From NCBI GenBank assembly GCA_022575985.1, contig JAKSXM010000266.1, positions 186,001-250,000 of the forward strand: DNA of 64,000 bases, in the 5' to 3' direction. Position 1 is the first letter of the stretch, and each line of letters opens with the position of its first letter. This document shows positions 1 through 10,862 of this stretch, in pieces. Under the pieces are notes generated by a model. That model was not told where the DNA came from. It searched no databases and saw only the letters and a program-made list of their open reading frames with translations. The stretch is from Anagrus nilaparvatae. Taxonomy: Eukaryota; Arthropoda; Insecta; Hymenoptera; Mymaridae. The translations under genes were made by a program, and so were the position numbers.

Positions 1-600
1 TTTTGCTTAGAAAACTATATCTCCGATTTCAAATTCAGTGAAATTTAAATTTCTATCATAATATTGTTTTGATGTTAATTTTGCGTTGTATAAGTTTTCG
101 TTTGCAATTTGTTGTATGCCTATCAGTCGTGAGACTAAATCTATTAAATAATTATTATAAGTTGGTAATTTTTCAGATTCTTTTATTTTAGCTTCTAAAG
201 GCATGCGAGTTAGTAAAACGAATACGATTTCGTGTGGGCAATAACCAGTTTAACTGTGTACAGTATTATTATAGCAAAAACTAGCTAAATTTATAAACAT
301 ATGCCAATCTTTGTATTTATTTGTGTAATTTCTAAGATATTCTGTAATCACATGGTTTTAACGTTCTACCATGCCGTTTGAGGTTGGTGAATAGCTAGTA
401 GTCGTGATTCTCTTTATTTTAAACCGTTTAGCTACTGCTTTCATTAGGTTACTTATAAATTAAGAACCCCTGTCCGAAAGTAGTATTTTTGGAGATCAGA
501 AATAACATATAAAATTGTTAATAAATGCTGTGGCTACCGTAGGTGTGTTGACATTTTTGAGAGGAACAGCTACTAAAAATATAGACAAATTCTTTTTCAT
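1..600 (-). pseudogene. Gypsy-type integrase remnant (core to C-terminus)
   Basis: The reverse strand reads through a retroviral-type integrase core with in-frame stops. It shows the second acidic motif (LLSDRGS), the TT-Y-P-SNG-VER block carrying the catalytic Glu, and then an open stretch at 7-204 (LPTYNNYLIDLVSRLIGIQ) equivalent to the segment leading into the GPY/F domain. The same segment occurs in the Pol at 49910-54139, so the two belong to related families. The first catalytic Asp region is degenerate, and protease, RT and RNase H are missing, because gag lies immediately upstream at 640-1623. This is a dead, internally deleted copy that runs off the left edge of the window. Confidence 0.8.
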
Positions 601-639
601 AAGTCGAATATTTTTTTTCATTAGTAGTCAACGTTCGTG

Positions 640-1623
640 AAATATAGCATACAGGATTTTCTTTGCCCTTGGTTCCCTGACATAAGCAGCAACCGATTCT
701 ATTAAAACGGCGGCATTGGGGGCATTTCCTATACTTGCCTCGTAGGCTTTCTTTGTTTTACTGAGTAATTCTTCTAATCTTAGTTGGTAACTTAAGACAG
801 TTTCACCTTTAATTTCATATATATTTCAAATTTTATTTGACAAATCGAGATAGTCTATTTTTTTACTGAATAATCTTTCGAAGTGATGTGTAAATTCAGA
901 AATGGACTTAAAATGTAATTTTATAATGTAATAATCTTAGAAGCATTGGCCATGATTCTCGTGGGGTTGTATTTTTGGCTCTTTCTATCTGTTTAAGCCA
1001 AGTGAATACGTCAGGAGTCTGTTTATCGAAATTTTGAATACTGTCTAATGCTATTTTTAATTCAAAGTTTGTGGTTGGTTGTGCCATATTTGTATTTGGT
1101 TTATTAAAGTTTTTAATATTGTATTCTATTAAACTGTTTAAATTGGCTAGATTTTGTTCTGCTAGGTTGTAGAGATCTTGTCTTACTTGTATTTCTCTAG
1201 TATTTAATAGTTCACTTTCGAAAGTGGGTTCACTGTTTGAAAATTTTTGTGGTAGTATAGGGGTTGTAGTGTCTAAAATTGGGCTGTCTATAATTGATGT
1301 TTTATTTGTTGGAGAAGAGGTTATAAAATTGCTATTGTTTCAAAAATATTTGGATTTTGTTCTTGTAATTCAATATTATTTGTGAATGTATTATTTATCG
1401 ATAGGGATATTTGAGATTTGTCAATTTTTAAGTTTCAGATTTTTCAGTTATCGTTGTATTTTTAGTTTTTTAGGTTAAAAGTCCTTTAACAAAATCTTTT
1501 GTTGATTGGATACTTTTGTTTAATTTAGAACCAGAAGGTTGTGTATTATCTGTTAAATTTTGATTTGTGGCTAATTGTTGAGATTTTGATTTTTTGAGGT
1601 CCTTGTGAGTTGGATTTCGACAT
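640..1623 (-). pseudogene. Gag remnant of the left-edge gypsy-type element
   Basis: A methionine at 1623 opens a short hydrophilic N-terminus (MSKSNSQGPQKIKIS) that soon stops. Further along the reverse strand, in other frames, is a Gag capsid-like stretch containing GETVLSYQLRLEELLSKTKK, which resembles the Retrotrans_gag family found in errantivirus-like elements. Several frameshifts and stops are present. It joins integrase sequence at about 600-640 with no protease or RT between, indicating a large internal deletion. I assign it to the same element as the integrase fragment at 1-600 on strand and adjacency. Confidence 0.65.
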
Positions 1624-2069
1624 AACAATTTCATTTTAAAATAATAGTTAAATAGTAAAAGAAAATTTTAAAATTATTTTTATATATATATAAATATGTA
1701 TATTTAATATATGTGTTTAATAAATGCATTATAAAAAAAAAATTGTCATCATCAACAAAAAAAATTGATGCGTGGGGTAGCCTACTTAATTTTGTATAAA
1801 TTGACCGCGAAAAAAAAAAGAATTATCAGTTGTTTTATTAAAAGTAATTGAAGACATCAAAGAAAAAAAAAGAAAAAAAAATGTGCAGATCGAAGGAGTC
1901 AAAAACCTAGGATATTGTGGTTTCATTAACCACTCTAATAATAGCTACCTGGTCCGGCATATGGGTCACATTTTGCCCAAAATAAGTAAAAAAAATGCAA
2001 AAGAAAAAATTTTTTTTTTATTTAAGTTAATGTGTATATTAGTTTATTTTATTATTATTTTTTTTTTAG
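1624..2069. other. AT-rich spacer with a possible upstream exon
   Basis: Mostly A/T runs. A less biased stretch at about 1881-1985 ends near a possible donor (GTAAAA at about 1986). It could be an upstream exon of the gene at 2070-2548, but its reading frame does not join cleanly to the next exon, so I do not call it coding. Confidence 0.3.
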
Positions 2070-2548
2070 ATTCATTTGGCTTTAGAATGCAGTCTGGGGG
2101 ATGATGACAGGGATCATCCGCTTTTTGGATTATCACGGGACGTCAGGAGGATTGTAAGTTAAATTTATTGTATTGTTTTTATTTTCAAAAAAAAAACTTT
2201 ATTTGTCTATTATTTTGTGTTTCCAATATATGATAATAATAATAATAAAAAAAAATTGTTTTGTCTCAGTGCCGGCTTATCGTGAACGAGTTAAGCTGGC
2301 AACGGCTCCATCAGGAGGAGGGTGATTTAGTATCGGCTCCCGGGGAGGACGGAGTGACACACAGGAAACTATCAAGGCGACGGCTTCACCTAGACCGTCT
2401 TTTTGGAGAGGAAGAGTATCGCCGGGACTAGCTGTCCCAACGGCTGTTTTTGGGTCGGCTATTTTATGAGCTGGAACCCAGCCTATTCAAATTCTGTTTA
2501 TCGTTGGAGGACTGGAGTCCTCCTATGAAGCGGAGACGTCGTCAATAA
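2070..2548 (+). pseudogene. Two-exon GC-rich gene of unknown function with an in-frame TAG
   Basis: A T-rich acceptor (AG at 2068-2069) precedes an 84-nt exon, 2070-2153, beginning IHLALECSLGDDDRDHPLFG and followed by a consensus GTAAGT donor. A second acceptor, TTTTGTCTCAG, ends at 2269. The second exon joins in phase 0 and reads CRLIVNELSWQRLHQEEGDL onward to a TAG at 2429-2431. The same frame stays open a further 38 codons to TAA at 2546-2548, ending in a basic tail (MKRRRRQ) like a nuclear-localisation signal. Base composition is far less AT-rich than the surroundings. I do not recognise the family. It may be a real gene with a recent amber mutation, a readthrough stop, a shorter product ending at TAG, or part of a plus-strand element ending near 3.9 kb. 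The first exon was not found with confidence. Confidence 0.5.
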
Positions 2549-3570
2549 GAAAAGAAAATAATCCTTTAAAAGTGTTTGTATTTTAAGAGCTTTTGTATGT
2601 GTAAATATGGGGAAGAAAAAAAAATTGGGGGTTTATAGAACATACCATTTTTATATATATATAAAAAAATTGTTGATTATTATTATTTAATTTTCCTTAT
2701 GTTTATTTCCTTTCCACACAAAAGAGGTCAAAAAAAAAGAGAAGAAAAAAAAATTGTTTAGTGATGAATTTACATTAAGTTTAAATTTACAATACTGCAA
2801 ATTAAATATTTAATAAAGAAATAAAAAAAAAATAATTTTGCTAATATAATATGCTAAATAATTGATATAATAAAAAAAAAAATATTATTAATAATAAAAA
2901 TGTCAAGGAAAAAAAATTTATATTTTTTATTCTAAGAATAAAAGGAAAGAAAAAAAAAATTATCATTTAAGAATAAAAGTAAATATTTTAAATTTATAAA
3001 AATTATATAATTAATAATTATAAAATAAATAATTATATTAATTATTTATATATAATATTTAAAAAAAAATGCTAAATTTGTATATACAAAATTATATGTA
3101 AAATTTTATATGAATGTAGGGGAGATTTTTGGGGGTAATATAATATATTTGTTATAATGAAAAAGAATTAATGTTTATTTATTTTGTCTTGTCTCTTGTT
3201 GTTTTATTCCTTTTCCTTAGATAAAAAAAAAGGTCAATTGAAAGAAGGTAAAATTTGCTGAGTAAGGAGTTTTTATTAAAAGAATTTACTATGTGTTAAT
3301 AATTTTTTGTATTATAAAAAAAAATTACCCGTATAAAAAAAGAGAAATAAAATAATAATTAAATAAATATGTAGAGTAAATATGTTTTAATTAGAGTTAG
3401 TTTGGCAATATTTTTTATCCGCCATTTTATTTCTTTTAATTGCTTTTTTAATTTTTTAAACATTGAGATTTAAATTATTTATTTTGATTGATAATTAATA
3501 GGCTAAGATTAAATTTGTTTCGAATAATATTATATAACTATTAACGGATTTATAATTTTCCATCTAAAAT
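2549..3570. other. AT-rich non-coding stretch
   Basis: Very AT-rich DNA with many A runs (AATAAA-like words near 2811) and no supportable gene. It may include the 3' untranslated region of the gene at 2070-2548. Confidence 0.5.
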
Positions 3571-3571
3571 G

Positions 3572-3880
3572 TATATTTAAGCGGGGAGGGACGCTGAACC
3601 GCAGTACATAAATTATGTCTAAAATTAACAGATAAGATAAAATTATAACTCTTTGACTTGAGAAGGTTAGACTGCGATAGTAATAACAGTAGCATTTAAA
3701 TGTAGTTTTTTCTAGTCCAGTTGTAAACTGTAAATTCTCTATTTATTTATTGTAAACAGATGTCATTCCTAAATTGTCTGAGTACTCAATTGTCTCTGAT
3801 TATCAGGAGCGTCTTGTTTAGCAATAGAACTTTATTAATCAAAAATATTATAAAACTTAAAACTTTTTTTTAAATTTTAT
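3572..3880 (+). repeat. Possible polypurine tract and LTR-like segment (plus orientation)
   Basis: The purine-rich word AAGCGGGGAGGGA at about 3581 resembles the polypurine primer found just before a 3' LTR. It is followed by about 290 bp of more balanced sequence ending in AGAACTTTATT, a possible LTR polyadenylation region. No second copy was found in the window, so this is a weak call. Confidence 0.3.
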
Positions 3881-4041
3881 ACTTATTATATTCAGACTTT
3901 GATGCTTAAATAATTTTTTGTATTGTATTCCTTTTTTACATTATTTAATTCATAATTGTATTTTGTATATATTTATTTTACTTTGTATGAATTAATATTA
4001 TTGTTAAATCAAATTTAACAACTTTTTTGAGAGGTGAGAAT

Positions 4042-4262
4042 GTTGTGAAAACACACCTTAATATTAATATTATATTATAAATTACATGTAAATAAGCCTT
4101 TACGCCTTAATGTAAGAAAGAGATAGAATATCAAGCGCTACTGTAACTCGACAGTACGCACTTAGTCGTAAACCAGTAAGCACGTACAATAAATCACAAG
4201 TCTATTATTATCACACAGTATCTATTATTAATCCACTCGCATCCACTCCAATACTTCCATTT
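4042..4262 (-). repeat. LTR-like segment downstream of the decayed gypsy element
   Basis: After the integrase fragment at 4313-4740 the reverse strand runs into a less AT-biased segment that starts TGGAAGTATTGGAG and ends TTTTCACAACA, i.e. TG...CA ends, about 220 bp long. This is the place expected for the 3' LTR of the minus-strand element. There is no second copy to confirm it. Confidence 0.4.
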
Positions 4263-4312
4263 TTATAATTGTTGATTACAGCATATGGCTTTTTATATTG
4301 ATCCTTTAACTC

Positions 4313-5987
4313 TCATATTTTACCTCCATGAAATAAGATAACACTTTCGCCAATTTTGAAAATATGCTCTAACAAGTTTTGATCATAGCGCTCTTTCGAT
4401 TTTTCTTTGGCTTTTATTACATTTTCTTTTGCAATTTTTTGTACCTTGTTCAAAGTTAATATTAGATTAGTTAAATATGCATCTACAGTGTTTTCATTTT
4501 CGATTGGTTCCTTAATTTCAGAAGGTGTTCTTGCTAACCGTCCAAACATTAATTCAAAAGGAGTCGGTTTTGTGGATTCGTGCACCATGGAATTGTAGGA
4601 AAAAGTTACCAATTCTGCATAATTATCCCAGTCATCCTCATTGTTATTTACAAATACTTTTAAGAACTGACCAAGGGTATGATGCATCCGTTACACGGGA
4701 TTTGACCTTGGTGTATATGCACACATTCTTATTTGCTTGATTTTGAACTGCTTAGCTACTGCTGCGAACAGTTTTGACATAAAGTTTGTACCCCTGTCTG
4801 AAACCAAGGTCTGCGGAGCCCCAAAAACGGTTATATACCTCTTCACAAACGCATCGGCTACCGTACTGGCTTGTTAATCAGGCAATGTTACTGCAACACT
4901 GTATTTAATAAATGTATCCTGCATAGTAAAAATAACGGTATTTAATTTTTTTGTTGTAGTTAAAGGTTCTACTATATCGATACTCAATTACTGCCCTGCT
5001 TGTGTAGGAGTGTCGGTAATCTGCATTTTATTTTTAACTTTTCGCCTTACCAATTTCTTTAATTGACAGGTTAAACACTGCCTGATATAGTCTTCTATTT
5101 CATCCCTCATATCGTCCCAGCTGTATTTGGCTCTTAGACGTTTGTAAGTTTTCAAAAATGCACGATGACCAGAGACTAAGTTTGCGTCCTTAATTAATGC
5201 ATCTCTTTCTGATGGATGTGGCACTCTTACCTCTCCTAAACAAACTATGATTTTTGTATCTTCATTGCCTTGTAGACGTTTCTTCAATTTTCTGAGAATT
5301 TCAAGCCATTCTATAAAATTAATCCTGTTCGACTTAGCTATGCTGAATGACTTGATTCCATATTCCTTTAACAGAGTTTTTAAATTATTAAACAATTTTG
5401 ACATATTTTCACTTACCTCTCATAGAAATAGGATCGCTTTCTCTAATAGTTAGTAAAATATGATACCTACTACCTATTTTAATAACTTTTGGTTCACCAA
5501 CTATTAAATTTAAATTTATCGGTATTTTGTTTAAAGCATCAAGCTCTAAAGCGCCAGTGCAAACAGGTTTTCCGGAAGATGTTACGAAGTAGGCCCAGTT
5601 GTCGTTTCGCATGAAAATTTTGTCCCTGTTATAGACAAAATTATCCGCCTTCACTAACTCCCTAAAATTATTTAATTCCGTAATATTTAAGTCAGCATTT
5701 GCAAATGGCAAATCTTCCAATACTTCGGGATTATTTAATTCTTCTCCTACTACTTCAGAATTGAAATCGAAAGTATTATTTAAAAGTTCACTGGTACCTG
5801 CTTCTTCTTCCTCTCTGTTTTCACTTTTGCTTTCAGCTTGGTTCTCTCTCTCTTTTACTTGTTTTTCTCTTTTCTTTCTTCTGCTAGGCAATAATGCTTC
5901 GATTGCCTCTTGATATTTTAAGCTTTGACCCCCTCCACTAGTCTGCATTCTAGTTCTAAGTGTTAGTAAACGCTTTTTCCTATGTTG
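4313..5987 (-). pseudogene. pol: Integrase and RNase H-integrase linker of a decayed gypsy element
   Basis: Three open pieces on the reverse strand in order. 5409-5987 is the variable linker between RNase H and integrase (acidic/basic, with ELNNFRELVKADNFVYNRDK). 4988-5404 holds the zinc-binding HHCC domain (SGHRAF...CLTCQLKKL). 4313-4687 holds the end of the catalytic core (YNSMVHESTKPTPFELMFGR) and part of the C-terminus. Sequence around 4740-4987 corresponds to the catalytic Asp region but contains stops. Homologous segments occur in the intact Pol at 49910-54139. A MITE starts at 5988 and separates this part from the RNase H at 6479-7140. Confidence 0.85.
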
Positions 5988-6473
5988 CACAGTGTGGCAA
6001 AATGGACAAAAATCGCTCTTGGACTGAGTTTTGGAGCTATCGACTTGAAACCTGTTTTAAATGACTTTAAAATAAGCCTGCTTTCGTGTTTCACTGCGGA
6101 TTTTTCATATTTTTTTATTTTTAATTAGCCTATTTACACGACCTCAACCTATTCATTTATCGAAATTTTCACTTCCTACATTTTTTGCACTCTAAAAAAA
6201 ACGGGAAATTTGTTTGTGTTAATCCTGCAGTATATACATAAAAATTAAAAAACATTTTTAAGTCAAAAAATATTAAATCATAATTTTTGCATATTTTAGT
6301 ATCTCGCATAAAATTCATTTTTAGTAAATAGGATAATTATAAATAAAGAAATATGAAAAATCCGCAGTGAAACACGAAAGCAGGCTTATTTTAAAGTCGT
6401 TCAAAACAGGTTTTAAGTCGATAGCTCAAAAACTCAGTCCAAGAGCGATTTTTGTCCATTTTGCCACACTGTG
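5988..6473. mobile_element. 486-bp palindromic MITE inserted in pol
   Basis: The two ends form a long inverted repeat of about 130 bp. The left end reads CACAGTGTGGCAAAATGGAC and the right end is its reverse complement with few mismatches. The five bases TGTTG at 5983-5987 are repeated at 6474-6478, a clear target-site duplication. The middle (about 6130-6340) is AT-rich and has no coding capacity, so it must have been mobilised by a transposase encoded elsewhere. It interrupts the pol of the minus-strand gypsy element, so it is younger than that element. The superfamily is undetermined. Confidence 0.9.
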
Positions 6474-6478
6474 TGTTG

Positions 6479-7140
6479 CTGTATTTCGTCCTCCTGAAAG
6501 GTATATATATGTGCTACTCCTACCGGTATAGCTTCGAAAAACATCATCGGATTTCTAGAAAGTGCATCTGCGTTTACGTTGCTTGCTCTGTCTTTAAAAA
6601 TAAACTCATATTAGTAGTCTGCTATTCTTAAGCTCCATCAAGCCACTCTTGAGTTAGGATCCTTTTTTGATTGCAAGAAACTTAAAGCTCTATGATCAAT
6701 AACTAAATAAAATTTTTTACCATATAAATAAGGTCTAAAATATTTCACACCTCATACAACAGCAACTGCCTCTTAGTCAGTCACTTAATATTTTTGCTCA
6801 GCATCAATAAGGACCCTTGAAGCATATGCTACTGGCAAGTCTTTACCTATTTCTCCTTAAGAAAGCACTGAACCCAAAGCTACCCCACTGGCATCTGTCG
6901 TAAGGATTAAGTCACGACTAAAATCTGGATACTGCAATATTGGAGCATTGCATAATTTTTTCTTCAATATTTCAAAAGCTTCTTGTGCCTCATTGCGCCA
7001 AATAAATTCTTGATCCTTTTTAAGCGGTGATGTAAGTGGCTTAGCGATTTTAGCGAATTGATGTTTATGTCTCCTGTAATAAGATGTTATTCCTAAAAAT
7101 TGTTTAACTTCAAGTTGGCTTCTTTTAAACGTCGCATTAC
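6479..7140 (-). pseudogene. pol: RNase H domain of the decayed gypsy element
   Basis: The reverse strand reads an RNase H domain with several stop codons: a TTDASGVALGSVLS block with the first catalytic Asp, YASRVL, a VIDHRALSF block, and NADALSRNP at the end. These are the standard Ty3/gypsy RNase H signatures and follow directly on the RT at 7141-7671. The stops at several conserved positions show that it is dead. Confidence 0.8.
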
Positions 7141-7671
7141 TTATTTTACCAGTTCTAATAATTTTTCTAACGTCTTGTCGTGTATCAGAAAATCATCAAT
7201 ATATGCTATTACTCCTTCTAGGTCCCTAAATAGCATTTGAATCAGTCGCATAAAACTACTAGGACTATTCTTTGCTCCAAATGGTACCCTAGTGTATTCA
7301 TGCAAACCATACATTGTACCAAATGCAGTTTTATGCCTGTCCTTTTTGTGTATTAGGATCTGGTGAAAACCAGAACTCAAATCGAGCAAGCAGAAGTACT
7401 TTGACCGATTTATGCTGTTCAGCAGGTCCAATAAATTTGGTAATGGATACTGGTCAGAGATAGTTGTATCATTTAATCGCCTCAAATCCAAAACTAAATG
7501 GTGTTTAACTATTCCCTGGCTGTTTGGTTTCTTAGGTACCAATATTATTGGATGGCTATAAGATGACTGAGAAGGTGTAATTATACCTTCTTCCAACAGC
7601 TTGTTCAATTGCTCTTTCAGTTCTTCTGCTAGAAAAGTTGGAATTCTATACATTCTAGAAGTAATTGGCAC
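7141..7671 (-). pseudogene. pol: Reverse transcriptase of the decayed gypsy element
   Basis: An open stretch of 176 codons gives a recognisable Ty3/gypsy RT. It has the LVPKKPNSQG fingers motif, DLRRLND, FCLLDLSSGFHQI with the first catalytic Asp, FGAKNSPSSFMRL, and the active-site box AYIDDFLI with both Asp residues intact. It copies genomic RNA to DNA in the family. It is only a fragment: the connection to RNase H is broken by stops beyond 7140, and the upstream part lies in a different open stretch. Confidence 0.9.
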
Positions 7672-7701
7672 CTCATCAAAAGTAAAAATTCTATATATAT
7701 T

Positions 7702-8469
7702 CTATAAAAATTCTAAAACATTTGTAAAAGATAACGGTTCTCCTGGTATATAAAATACATCTGAATTTTCTTCCAGAATTTTCTCCACAATTTTCTTATC
7801 TTCATCAATTAAATGGCCTAGATTTGATAATTCCTTATCCTTTTCGACTCTTTGCTCAGGCCTTAGTACCATGTACAAGATCCTTTCACTATTATTCAAT
7901 TCTTTTCTGACCTCAGTTATTAGTACCTTGATTTGATCTAAAAATTGTATGTTATTTGATAAATTATCCATTTCTATAATAGTACTTAAATTATCAAATG
8001 GCTCAATAAATTCATATAATTTACACTGACTTACCTCATTTACTAAATTATTAATTATTGCCAAAAAATCACTTTTACAAAATACCTTTTTTGTGATCAA
8101 CGTTTTATTTACCAAGCCTTCTAATATTTCAAGATTCTCCATACATAAGTCCTCATCTTTTTCAACTTCTTGATCCACTAAATTTTCAATGCTGCTTTCA
8201 TTTGTGTCCTTACTTGATCTATAAACGCCTGCATAGCCCCCCTGATACAAATTTTTATTTATTGGAGGCTTAAAATTATTTTTATCATGAAATATCAACT
8301 GTATATCTTGATATTTTGCTTTATTATTTTCACTACTTTTATTTTCAACTGCTTTATTTTTATTTACTCTATTTTTACTTTTACTTATTTGGTATATAAA
8401 AAAATAAAATATCCACCATATTATAAAATTCATTGATTTTACCATTACTACCAAATTAATTAATTGCAA
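7702..8469 (-). pseudogene. pol: Pol segment upstream of RT in the decayed gypsy element
   Basis: A 255-codon open stretch ending ILEENSDVFYIPGEPLSFT, the typical lead-in to Ty3/gypsy RT (the ENADLFF..GD segment of the intact Pol at 49910-54139). The preceding part is acidic, Asn/Glu-rich and not conserved. Its first residues are hydrophobic (FIIWWIFYFFIYQI), perhaps through decay. It overlaps the tandem peptide repeats at 8456-8920. Confidence 0.6.
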
Positions 8470-8920
8470 GAAAATTTATACATTCTATTATCTCTGCATT
8501 ATTTCTATTATTTATTGCAGGATTTTCAATGACCTCAATATTGGAAAAATTTTCCAACCTATTATTTGTAACCTCATCTGTAGTATTTTTACCAACCATT
8601 ACAGGGGCCCTACAGGAAAATTCCTCTAACATGGGTATATTTTTATCAACCACATCTGTAGCACTATTACCAGCTACTACAGGAGCCCTGCTAGAAAAAT
8701 TTTCCAAATTATTAATTATAACCTAATCTGTAGTATTTTTAGTAACTACTACAGGAACCCTGCCAGAAAATTTTTCCAATCTATTATTTATAATCTCGTC
8801 TGTCGTATTTTTACCAACCACTACAGGAGCCACACTGGAAAAATTTTCTAACACTGGTCTATTATCTTGCAAAATATTTGTCTTACTTAACTTTTTACAT
8901 GCATCTTTTAATGCTACCAA
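8456..8920 (-). repeat. In-pol minisatellite encoding about 24-26-residue peptide repeats
   Basis: Five degenerate copies of a 72-78-bp unit encode LENFS-RAPVVVGKNTTDE and variants between the protease and RT regions. Boundaries recur near 8543, 8615, 8694, 8766 and 8838. The unit keeps the reading frame in most copies, so it expanded while the frame was translated. One copy now carries a stop near 8727. I do not recognise the peptide. Confidence 0.75.
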
Positions 8921-9511
8921 TATTTTTTTTTTTTAAGTTTCATCCCTACTCATTAATTGTTTAGCCGTCTTAGAGCGTTTACTAAACCTATAAACGCCTT
9001 TAACATAATTTTTATATTTCTTATACTTTTATCTTTTAATTTTAGAGGGGGAGAATTTTTCTTAACCTGTTCTCCCACTTTTACTACCTGAATTATACAG
9101 CCGTCCTTGATTTCTCCCTCTACAGCCAAGACTTCTTCTGTTGTTATTTTCAATACCTCATTACTTGACTGGAAAGGATATTTTTATCCTTGAAGCAATA
9201 GACAGTTTTCATCAAAGTATAACCTTGCTTTGTCACCTTTTAAAAACTTATTTCCTGTCAGCACTGTTTCTGTTATTGGAAATTATTTTCAACTACATGG
9301 AATTTTGTTAAAATCACAAATTTCTATTTCTATACTTCCCAATGACTTAACTGCAGGATCTTAACTATTACATTTTTACAAATTTTTAGCTTGTTTGGTA
9401 CTGCCTTTTGCTTCAGTGAATTCGCACTAGCTCCTGAATCCAAGAGATAGTCGAATTCATTGCCTAAACAGGTTGAAGACAGGACAACTGCTGGCGCGTC
9501 ACTATTTCTAC
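8921..9511 (-). pseudogene. pol: Protease region of the decayed gypsy element
   Basis: The reverse strand around 9380-9480 reads EFDYLLDSGASANSLKQKAV, with the aspartic-protease active-site triad D-S-G and its usual surroundings. A short open piece at 8953-9153 follows. Stops and frameshifts separate it from gag (9512-10260) and from the repeat spacer. Confidence 0.7.
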
Positions 9512-10860
9512 TTAGATAGATGGTGTGTTCAATATATTCGGAGCCTCCCGACTCGCACCCGTCGGTTGGCTGCTGCCGTTTCCGTTACTATTTTCACTAG
9601 CCCTTTCAACCTCAGCCGGCCTTGATTTGCAGAAACGACTCGTATGTCTTTTTTTCTTGCAATTATGACACACCATCTGTTGCCTCCTAGTTAGCCATTT
9701 CCCAGAATGCTCCAATAAGTTTCCTTGACATGACCTACTTTTGAACAATGGCTACACGGTAATTGCCCTCTGTTGGCTTTTTCATTGGCCTGTTGTTTTC
9801 TCCCTTCAACAAACTTTGGCAACTCCAGACAAAGAAGCGTTGTATGATCTTGTCTAAGACACAAAAAACAGTAATTATTATTCGGAGTGGTATGTGTACT
9901 CACTACTTTTATTTGTTCCGTTTTAACTGTTTTTGCCTCATCATATGAACAAGATTCCCTCTCCACTACGATGGCTTTATTTAGCGTATCTGCGAATGTG
10001 GCATAAGGCATTAATCTTGTTCTTATTTCCGTCCTCATTCCTTTCAAAAAGAACCTGAGCATGTTTCTGTATAACGTACTGTCCTCCAGTATTCTCCCCT
10101 CCAATTTTGCTGCCTTCTTTATTTTCCTACCTAACTCTTTTATCTCGTTGGCAAAAAACACGACCTTCTCTTTTTCTCCTTGTCGCACTTTCGCTAAATG
10201 CCCTCCTAGTTCATGCGACGTTTCTGGATTTTCAAAGGCAAATTCCAAAAAATCAATCACCTCTTGAATAGACCTGAAATTATGTCCAATAGCTGCTTTC
10301 GCTGCCTCCCCCTTAAGTCATAAAGAATTAATGGGGCGACCTCGATTTCGTTTTCTGGGGGAATCATGCCTTTGGCTCTGCCACACCCTATTACGAAATT
10401 TTCTACCTTTTTCCGGAATGGTGTTTATTGTGTCCTTGATAGAAAAGGGCCTAATTTTAGAGAGAGAAGAATTCTGTGTGTATGACGCACCCGTGAATTC
10501 GTTCGTGTCATATGTATTTCTTCTGACACAATTACCAACATGATACGTCCCACACCTTCTGCGTACCTCTGGCTGCCCTATTTGTTCTGCCGTATGGTAC
10601 ATCGTGGAATATGGCGTATAATTATTTGCCACTGGTGGAACCGGTCTGTAATTTGTACTATGTGCCATACCTGAAAAATTGTTATTAATTGTTTGTCGGG
10701 CTATTTCTGTTGTTTCGGGGTAAATAATTAATTTTTTATCAGTTATTGCCCCTGAAGTTATTGGCGTTGTGATGCTATTGTTGTCTAACAGGATCAGCGT
10801 ATATTCTGCACACAGCTCCTCCAAGAGTAGTTCCGGACATAAACCTGCATTATATAAATC
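9512..10860 (-). pseudogene. gag: Gag of the decayed gypsy element
   Basis: Read on the reverse strand in two or three frames. 10318-10860 is a hydrophilic N-terminal region preceded by LYNAGLCPELLLEELCAEY. 9691-10260 is capsid-like (FANEIKELGRKIKKAAKLEG). The C-terminal part has zinc knuckles: CFLCLRQDHTTLLC intact, CSHCSKVGHVKETY with the last Cys lost, and CHNCKKKRHTSRFC intact in another frame (9512-9748). Knuckles of this CX2CX4HX4C type bind genomic RNA. The N-terminus begins just inside the end of the F-like env pseudogene at 10863, an unexpected order. Confidence 0.8.
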
Positions 10861-10862
10861 AA

